From: Seminavis robusta
Taxonomy: Eukaryota; Bacillariophyta; Bacillariophyceae; Naviculales; Naviculaceae
Length of the DNA: 61,960 nt
Direction of reading: 5' to 3'
Assembly: GCA_903772945.1 (NCBI GenBank)
Contig: CAICTM010000522.1
Span: 1 to 61,960, forward strand
Made by a program: the position numbers and the translations under genes. The notes under the pieces are model-generated. The model worked only from the letters and a program-made list of their open reading frames with translations. It was not told the origin of the DNA and made no database searches. Positions 54,579 through 61,960 of the stretch are shown piece by piece (the first letter of the stretch is position 1; each line of letters opens with the position of its first letter).

Positions 54579-54580
54579 CT
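54540..54580. repeat. (AATA)n tract at the 3' end of the retroelement
   Basis: About ten AATA units. On the element's strand (minus) it reads (TTTA)n directly after the 3' untranslated region, in the place where many non-LTR retroelements carry a simple-repeat tail. Confidence 0.8.
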
Positions 54581-54828
54581 ATAAAGGGGATTACGTGAAA
54601 GGAACGGTACTAGGTAACGTCCGCTTGTAAAAAGTAGGGGAAGGGATCAAGGGGTTCGGGCGTGAAGTAGGCATATATGGACCGGCAAGGACTGAGGACG
54701 GGGATGAGCCGGAGGAATAGAGGGATCGAGCTTGGTGTAATAGCGCGTTGAAAGTGTTGTGCTAAGTGGGTAGATAGATTGAGGGCAAGGGATTGGTGTG
54801 CCAGCGTGAAGGTGTGTAGGGTTGGGTG

Positions 54829-57800
54829 TCAATGGAGTAGTTGGTGGGGTGACAAAGTGGGTATCAGGAGTGGGGAGAATGGCGGTTGGGGCTGAAAGGA
54901 GTTGGCTGTAGGAGCGTTGGGAGTGGGTGGGGAGTTTGGCAGACCACGGGGGTGCTGGGAGGGGGAATGGTTGGCGAGGGAGCCGTAGAGAAGGCTGGGC
55001 GAAAGGTCCCAGTCCAAGAAATGGGTCCACTGTGAAGGGAGCAGGATGATGCCTGCATTTTGGAGAGCAGTAAAGTATTCAGGCGGGACAGTGCGAGATT
55101 TTGTTGTGAGCTTACTTCGAATCGACTTGAGATGGGCCTGGGAAAGGGTTTTGGGTTGGTGGGAGACCGGGCACAAGAGGATTCAGGAGGGCTGGTAACA
55201 GTAATGTCGATAGCGAGGAAAGAGGATGGAGTGGTAGGGGGAGGTCGAAGGCAGGAGGAGTTGAGGGAGATGCCAATATCGGCAGGGCGTTGGTTGGGTA
55301 GCCCTGGTTGTCGAGGAGGGCTTGGGTTTCGCAGGTGACTCCGTCCTTGGATGGAGTGATGCCAGCAAGGGGGGCAAGGTGAGTGAGGACGTGGTACACA
55401 GTGTCACGAATGCCATCACTTAGCCGTTTCTTGCTGTAGTGGGTGCATTGAAGGAAATGGTCACCATAGGGGTCTAAAAGAACTCGTTTTGCAATGGTGG
55501 CAAGGTTGGTTGGAGATGGCTGGGGGGAGGATGGCTAGTCGGAGTTTCCGTTGGTAGAGGAGCTGGAAGATGTCGTTGGAAAGCCTGTTGTGAGGGAACC
55601 GGCGGTTGTAGGACCGGAGGGGGATGGCAGTGTAGTGGGAGAGAATGGAGGGGAAGATGGTAGTGGTGGAGGCAGGGGCAGTAGAGAGAATGAGTCGAGG
55701 TGCAGGCGGGTGGTTTTAGTGTAGATGGCAGAGGCAAGGCCTGGAGGTTGCCATCAGTGACAAATGTACTGGGGGAGAGGGGGGGATCAGAGTGGTGGGA
55801 CGGGAGGGATGGTAGTGGGGTAGGAAGTGGGGCAGGAGGGTGGTGAAGAGTTGGAAGAGGGGGACGGTTGTAGATGGACGCTGCCAGGATGCAAGGGTGC
55901 GGGCCATGGTGGTGGGGAGGGAGGCAATGTGGTTGGGACCGACATTGATGCCGCTGGTGGCATATCGGAGGTTCCGGGTGGTGGAGACAAGGAATGCTGT
56001 GATGGAGGAGACAGAGTGGTTGCGTGTGCCCAAGCCGCCGGCAGATACAGGGAGATGCAGGAGGTGTTGGGAAACAGGGGAGAGGGAGGTGGCCGCACCA
56101 AGTTGGGAGAGGAAGGAGTGGGATGCAGTGGAGATGGTGGACTGAAATGGGGAGTGCCAGTCGAAGAGGGTGGATGAGGTGATGGTGGTGGGGTCTAAAT
56201 GATAGTAGACATCGGCTGCAAGGAGGTGTTGAATGGAAGGTAGGGCACAAGAGTGGAAGAGAAGGCACTTGGTGTGCAGGTCGGTAGGCTGGTCCACAGC
56301 TTGGAGAGGTTGGTGTGTATTTGGTAGCAGCTTGGGTGGGTAGTGGGTAGCGAATGCTTTGGAGCCAATTGGTTGACCCAGAAAGCGGACACCGGCGGTG
56401 ATTTCGGGGTGACAAGGGACCGCTTGGTTCTGAATGAAGAGGACAGCGGCTCGGAATGGGGGTCTTTGGAAGGGTGCCAGAAGTGTTTGTGAGGAGCTTG
56501 GTCTTGAGTAATTCAACTGTAGGCCGAGTTCTTTACCTTCGGTCTGGAAGGTGGTAAGGAAGGGGATGATGTCGGGGGGGAGGATGAATGTGTTGGTGTC
56601 ATCAATGTAGGAGGAGACAGTGGCGTGGGAGCCGATGCCATCATCGCCTGTGTCGCCTTGGGCGATTCTGAGGGCAGCTTGCTGTTGAAGGAGGGCAAGA
56701 AGCTTGGACAGGAGGAGGCAAAGCAGAAGACGGAGGCAGTGGCAGCCAGGGGGCAGCCTTGGGCATGCCTTCTTTTTGGGTGAGGTAGCAGAGGGTACCA
56801 GTGTCATCATAGTAGTAGCACGATTGGGGTTGCCATAGCACAGGTCTAGAAGGGTATAAGGCAGGAGAAGTCATCAGATTCAAACAGGAAGTCTCGCACA
56901 GCAGCCGGGAGCATTCATTGAACATGTTGCGGATATCCAGTAGGAGCAGGACCCGGGAAGCTGGAGAGGGTTGGGGGAGGAGGTGACATAGCGATGAAGT
57001 TGGGCTCTGGCACTGTCACCATGAATTGGAGGCCACCTTTGACAGAGATGGCAAACTGGCCATAGGGAGGAGGAAGGAGGCCAGCTGAGTCTGCAGGATT
57101 TGCATGGCATATTTACCGCTGACGCGTCGGAGGGCACTTCCCATCCCGATGGGTCGAAGTTTGGTGGGGTCATCTGGGTCTTTGTGAAGCGCCATAAAAT
57201 AGTTTGCGGAGAAGCAGACGGCAAGCTTGGGAGGGATCTTGTTGTCGAGGATGAGCTGAAGGACTTGGCTGAGGGCAGGGAGGTATGGCTGATGGGAGGT
57301 GCCTTTGGGTTGGTAGAGGCCGAATCCTTTGACGGTTTCTGGGAGGTCAGCGAAAGGGCCAGCAGCTGTGCCTCGCTTGAGGTGTCGAAGGGAAGAGGTA
57401 AGGGTGGGGAGGTCCATTGGAATTTGAGGTGGTCGACCAGACTGTCGGGTGGATTTGGGGTGTTTGGCGACATAGGAAGTGGGTTCTGGGTAGAGTTTCT
57501 CACAGAGCACTCGGACTTCTGGGGTGATGGAGGCAACTGGGAGGGCAGACACCACACGGGCATAGGCTGTATGGTAGTTGTCTTCATCGGCGGCAAGTTG
57601 GGCAGCGGCAGCATTGGAGGAAGGAGTTGATGCTGGGCGGGGAGCGGCATGGGCTTGTTCATACAGGGATCGTGCATGACCATGCTTGAAGTGGCGTAGG
57701 CGTTGTTTCACTAGGTCGTTGACAGAGATGTGGCAACCAGGGGGCTTGGGGAAGAGGATGAGCATGTCGAAGATGAGGAGTAGGGTCCAGAAGGGGAGGG

Positions 57801-58650
57801 ACGTGGACTGATGGGACGGTCGGGAGGCTTGTGGAGGGAGTGGGGTGGTGGAGAGCTGGATCCATTGATAGATGTGATGGAGAGAGGCATAGTAATAGGA
57901 CTTGGTTTCTTGGGACAGGCGTCTCCAGAGGTTGGTTCGGTAGGAGGGAGGGAGGGGGTCCAACTGGGTGAGCCAGAGGAGGGTGGGTTCCCATTCAGCA
58001 GGGGTGGAGTGGCGAAGTGTTTGTTGGATGAGTGTGATGTTGGAGTCAGTTCTGGGGGTAGAGGTGGGGGAGGTGGGGTGGTCCTTGGTGTTGTGGGCTT
58101 TGAGATACTGAGAGCCATGGGCCTGGGATTTGAAGATGTAGAGGCGGTTGCATGGTCTGCAGATGGCAAGCCCTTGTTGGGCAAAGAAGGCGTCAGACTT
58201 GTGGAAGTACGTGGGGGTTTTGTGGGTGGTGAGGATGTGGTGCTTGAGTGTGGCATTGGAGGTGACTAGAGTTGGGAGTGGGGTTGTGAAGATACACAGG
58301 GGACATTGGAGGGGTTGTGGGTGGGAAGAGGCAATATGGTGGGTTTGTTGGAGCAGTGGGGGTGATGCTTCCTCTGTACTTTGCCAAGTACAGTAGGGAC
58401 ACCCTAGGCGGTTGGCGAGGGGGTACGGTCGGCAGGAGGTTCACTGGGTTTGGTGCTGTGGGAGCTAGGTTTGGTGGTTTGAAGGAAGCGGTTGAAGGCA
58501 GTGTTGAGGTTCTGAGGGGTTCCATGGTCTGCGAGGGTGTCAAGGAGGAGGTGCATGAAGGGGCTGTAGTGCTGGGGGTAGTGTTCAGCGACAAGATGAC
58601 GGGCAGTTTCAAATCCACTGATGGCGGTGGAGCTTTCGGTGATGCAGTAG
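54829..58650 (-). pseudogene. Retroelement polyprotein: three zinc fingers, reverse transcriptase, RLE-type nuclease
   Basis: Read in order on the minus strand: CPYCTWQS...HHIASSH (about 58400), CPLCIFTT...HHILTTH (about 58300) and CRPCNRLYIFKSQAHGSQYL (about 58165), three C2H2-type fingers. Then the RT: KLRPIGMGSALRR (about 57160), LLLLDIRNMFNE (motif A, about 56930), CYYYDDTGTLCYLTQKEG with GCPLA (motif B, about 56780) and SSYIDDTNTF (motif C, about 56600). Then DPYGDHFLQCTHYSKKR (about 55460), a Cys/His segment, and QRPADIGI...AIDITVTSP (about 55290-55195), which fits a PD-(D/E)xK restriction-like endonuclease. Frame changes near 58380, 57030, 56930, 56790, 55480 and 55150 make this copy inactive. 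Confidence 0.7.
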
Positions 58651-58680
58651 ACGATCTCGGGGATTATTTATTTGTTCCAG

Positions 58681-58992
58681 ATGGGTCGTCACGTACCAGT
58701 ACGGTATGATCGACGCCCGCGTGAGAATGCGTACTGGTACCAGGCTCGCTCTTACAAGCGCGTGACCTCGTCACAGCCTCTCACTTTATCACTTTATTTT
58801 TTAAATGGTAGAACTTGCAAACCATGCACATAGACTTTTGATAGCTAGTCTAGCTTCCCACACAACTTCAACATCTCACGTTTGCGCTACCTTGCTACGA
58901 AAATTTTTTAAGCTAGAAGTTAAAAGGATGGGCCCCCGCAGGGGGCTTAGAAGTTTAAAGATTGGGCCCTTGGGGCCCAACCACCAAGCTAG
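58681..58992. other. Spacer with GC-rich hairpins
   Basis: Two small inverted repeats, GCCCCCGCAGGGGGC (about 58935) and TTGGGCCCTTGGGGCCCAA (about 58963). No gene seen. Confidence 0.5.
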
Positions 58993-59590
58993 CTAATGGG
59001 AGTGGAACACATGGCCTTCTGGCTGGCCCTCAAAGCACTGCAGCAGAACCTCTTTCATCTCTGGCTTTGTCTTTTTGATGGACTTTCCCAGGACCCTGGC
59101 CCAATTCTTCATGTCTGCGAAGCTTGTGGAGGAGTCCAACAGCTTGGCTTTGGTCAGACCGCCTTGCTTTGGAGCAGCCTTTCTCTTGCCAGCGGCATGT
59201 TCATTGATCCTGGCCATCTGAACAAGCTGACCCTTGTCTCTGAGCAAAGCTTTGGCATGCTGGGGCCTCAGCCTGCCCCTGAAGTGCCTTCGATCAAATG
59301 ATTCAGAAATGGCGCTGCAGATGTTGATCCAGTTTCCCAGCCGTTAGAAAATTCCTGGAGTTCACAGAGGCACGCCCTTTCTTGCCGACAGCTGCCAAGA
59401 ACACGATGCCATTGTCGTCTACCTTGGGGAAGAGTCCACTGGAGTAAAAGTTCCGGATATAGTGGTCAATACAAGCCGGCGCCTCTTTGATACTCTCACT
59501 CATCGTCCTCAGATTGCGTTGAATACCTCTGCGGCTATCCTTGGCTTGCGATGGATACCTCTGCGGTAGGATGGCGTTTCTTACTCGCAC
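58993..59590 (-). pseudogene. Unknown basic protein, frameshifted
   Basis: The minus strand reads SESIKEAPACIDHYIRNFYS, GIVFLAAVGKKGRASVNSRN and FLTAG, then after a one-base shift near 59340 WINICSAISESFDRRHFRGR and RPQHAKALLRDKGQLVQMAR, followed by a Lys-rich end (ADMKNWARVLGKSIKKTKPE) stopping at 58993. Both frames look protein-like and join well. No family recognised; the neighbourhood suggests a transposon-encoded DNA-binding protein. Confidence 0.4.
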
Positions 59591-60470
59591 TCATCGTCGT
59601 CCTTGGATTGCGATGAAAGCGGATATATCCTCGGCTGCGGTGAGTACCTCTGCGAAGTACCTCTGCGGCTACTGAATGTGGTAAGTACACCTCTGCGAAG
59701 TACCTCTATGGCTACTATTACGGATGGGATGACCTCGGTTATACTGTCTTGCTTCAATATCTCGCTCGATTCGAAATCCTCTGGATGCATGCGAAATCCT
59801 CTGGATGCATGCTCCGTCGGTCTTTCGAAAACAACACGAAAACAACACCACGAGAGACTGATCGAGCTGACACCGGGAATATTGAATCGAATCGTGTGCA
59901 CGACTGACTGACGTCAGCGACGACTGACGTCATCGAATCTAAAGATCGAACGATTCTGATTGGCTAAATGGCTCTACAGCGGCCTCTACAGCGGTAGGCC
60001 GATGTCGGCACGACGGTCCGGCTGTACTTTCTGTACCAATCCTTTTAACTTCTGTGGATCGAAATACCGTAGTAGCGCTGTCCGAAGCTCGCCGAACCAC
60101 TGTACCGTAAAGGCCACGTGCAGCTTGTGCCCCAAGAGTGCAACCACTCCCGATGGCAAAATAATTATTGGTTAAATCTATTGAATGAAGTCTTGTTGAA
60201 CCTTTAGTCTAATTCATTGATCTGCCAAGGAAGGTTGATTGTCAACAGAACGTAACATCGTACTATCGTGCTGACTAGTCCAGTGTTCTCGTACCAACTA
60301 CATGTATGTGGAGTCGAACTAGCAGACGCAGAACTACTTAGTACCTGGTACAGCTCTGGTACTATTACTGTACTCCAGTAGCTAAAGTAGTAGACTCTGG
60401 CAGCTATCTAGCAAGACTACCGTGCTAGCTAGTCTAGAGTCAGAGAGCTACTACCAGGTAGCTAGCTAGA
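59591..60470. other. Region with short tandem duplications
   Basis: AAGTACCTCTGCGGCTACT-type units repeat at 59650-59715, and GAAATCCTCTGGATGCATGC occurs twice in tandem at 59774-59813. GACTGACTGACGTCAGCGAC-type repeats lie near 59905. No gene supported. Confidence 0.5.
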
Positions 60471-60489
60471 GCTACTAGCAGGGTTCGCT

Positions 60490-60710
60490 AACCAGTTCTT
60501 TCGGTTACCGGTTATTTGCCATTTGGTTACCGGTTGTTCGATTTGGTTACGTAACCGGTAACCGGCAACCGGCACCTCGCGATAACCGGTTACTCAACCG
60601 GTAACCGGTAACCGGGTCGTTTCGACTGGTTACTTTTGGACCGGTTACCGGTTACTTTGACCGGTTACCGGTTACCAAACTGGTTACCCATTCGGTTACT
60701 CATTCGGTTA
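60490..60710. repeat. GGTTACCGGTTAC repeat block
   Basis: Irregular tandem repetition of GGTTACCGGTTAC and GTAACCGGTAACCG words, dense from 60500 to 60700 and trailing to 60850 as GGTTACTCATT units. The core contains both strands of the same heptamer, so the block is self-complementary. Confidence 0.85.
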
Positions 60711-61017
60711 CTCGAATTTCGAAACTTGCCGTTTCCTCTCATAAATTCGCCAACCATAACCAATAGGGGCAACCTATGTCCGTTTGGTTACTCATTTGTT
60801 ACTCATTTGGTTACTGGTTACTGGTTATTCGTTTGGTTGCCGTCCAACATACCGTCCAAGCTACCGTCCAGCTAGCTTCGTAATGTCCGAGTCAAGGGGA
60901 TTGGACGAGGCTGGAGCCGCCCTGAGCATAGCCGATGGCGAGAACAGCACAGGTCACTTCTCCGAAGAAAACCGAGCCGATGCCGAGTTTGTCGAAGGCC
61001 AAGTACTCGGGACATAG
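60711..61017. other. Spacer, no supported gene
   Basis: Unit remnants of the GGTTAC block, then unique sequence. Confidence 0.4.
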
Positions 61018-61960
61018 CTAGTCAAGTTCAAGCTTGTGATCTGTCACCGCGCGTTCAGAGATGTTTTTGTTAGTGTAGAATTCATTCTGCAGTTGCCTGA
61101 AAGTATCCAGTACCTTTCCAGACCCACCCTGACGGGCCATGTTGAGAACATTGATTTCCCCGGGTGGGCTCTTCAATCTTGGCTTTCGGCTTGCCGGAGT
61201 ACTACCGGTAACCAGAAGAGTAGATACGGATTCATTGGAAGCAACGGCGGAAGCTCGCGGCGGCCATAGCTGCTCGGTTGGTCTTCGGCAGCGGCAGGAA
61301 CTCCTGGTGTAGGACCGGCAGGCTGGGGTGCCATGTCTCCCCATTTGTAGCGCTTTTTATAATGTTTGATGGCGGCATGAACTTCCTTGTGAACCTTGAA
61401 GACGTGACTCGATAGGTTCCCCGTTCCATCATAAACCATTTTCAAAGTCTTCTCCTTCTTCAAGTAGGACGGCATGAACAGACACTTGTGGAGAGGCTTC
61501 CCTTCGTCATCAATGCATGCCATGCAGGCATGTAAGGACGTTTGTCTTCAATACTCTTCAACATCTTCTCTTTGGCCACCAAATCCAATTCGTCCAGCTC
61601 ATCCCAACTATTGCGGTTCCGAATCGACACAACTCTAGCTATTTGCCAGAAAGGCGAACGGCCTTCACCTGAGGTAGTCTTGAAGTCATTGCGCAAGGGG
61701 AAAGTGAACAAAGACTTGGCTTGCGCATAGCTAGAAGTCAACCGCTCCCTATCTTGTTCAATAGGATCCTCATGTGGATCGTCATCATCCTCCTCGTCTT
61801 CTTGGAAGTCTTGGTCCTGCTCGTCCTCGTTCTCGGGCTATCCTCAACCACATTGACTTCAACTACTTCGTCGACTGGGGAGCCGTATATGTCTTCTTCG
61901 TCGGAAGACTCCTCTTCTTTTTCTTCTTCCAGGTCGTCGTTCAGGTTGCGTTGAACCAGT
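61018..61960 (-). pseudogene. Transposon-type protein remnant, cut by the window edge
   Basis: Minus strand from the right edge: an acidic start (NLNDDLEEEKEEESSDEEDI), then in a second frame SLFTFPLRNDFKTTSGEGRS, NRNSWDELDELDLVAKEKML and RPYMPAWHA, then after a shift near 61515 CIDDEGKPLHKCLFMPSYLK and GNLSSHVFKVHKEVHAAIKH, then after a further shift GSGKVLDTFRQLQNEFYTN ending at 61018. The SSHVFKVH segment after a Cys pair recalls a BED-type zinc finger as in hAT transposases, but the spacing is not diagnostic. At least three frame changes. The beginning lies outside the window. Confidence 0.4.

Larger units (their letters stand above)
54540..58680 (-). mobile_element. Non-LTR-type retroelement with zinc fingers, RT and restriction-like endonuclease
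   Basis: About 4.1 kb, set apart by a strong strand bias (C-rich on the coding strand, G-rich on plus). A single long coding region with several frame changes runs from about 58650 to 54830, followed by a short 3' region and the (TTTA)n tail. No long terminal repeats seen. Target duplication not found. Confidence 0.65.

Noticed and set aside
55827..58709. Several Gly-rich plus-strand frames
   Set aside because: Shadows of the C-rich retroelement coding strand.

Overview
This window looks like nuclear DNA of a diatom, most likely a raphid pennate such as Seminavis or a relative. The order is my inference; 'eukaryote with small GT-AG introns, and diatom-type gene and transposon families' is what the sequence shows. 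Compact genes with introns of about 80-110 bp (a TMCO4/DUF726 hydrolase, a Rab7-type GTPase) lie between long gene-poor stretches rich in the palindromic words TACCGGTA, TAGCTAGC and TACATGTA and in transposons at all stages of decay. No tRNA, rRNA or CRISPR was seen.

Layout. 1-8.6 kb is a three-level transposon nest. A piggyBac element (A) has a Harbinger/PIF-like element (B, 127-4873) inserted in its left terminal repeat, and A itself sits in another element (C) whose transposase N-terminus survives at 8053-8339. From 8.8 to 52.2 kb are the resident genes: TMCO4-like hydrolase (-), PqiA-like membrane protein (+), secreted tandem SET-like protein (+), a helical TPR-like protein (+), a fucosyltransferase-like type II membrane enzyme (+), two short proteins sharing PPKxPRR motifs (+, 29.3 and 32.6 kb), a ferritin-like diiron protein (-), a DUF676 lipase (+), a tail-anchored EF-hand-like protein (+) and Rab7 (-). 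Between 38.9 and 44.3 kb a decayed Cys-rich gene is split by a Harbinger transposon whose two genes are both open; the insertion lies exactly on a 3' splice acceptor. 47.0-47.7 kb is a pseudogene of a Tat-targeted, probably thylakoid-lumen protein. 54.6-58.7 kb is a frameshifted retroelement with three N-terminal zinc fingers, a YIDD reverse transcriptase and a restriction-like endonuclease. 59-62 kb holds further transposon-type remnants and a GGTTACC repeat block.

How the parts relate. The host genes are unrelated housekeeping or secretory-path genes, each probably with its own promoter; no operon logic applies. The transposons form the common theme. Three DNA elements (B, the 255-bp foldback element at 21.7 kb, and the 3.8-kb Harbinger) all show a 3-bp target duplication of the form CTA/CTG, whose complement is YAG, the splice acceptor. 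The most interesting single point is the Harbinger copy whose target duplication regenerates an AG acceptor on both sides of the element.
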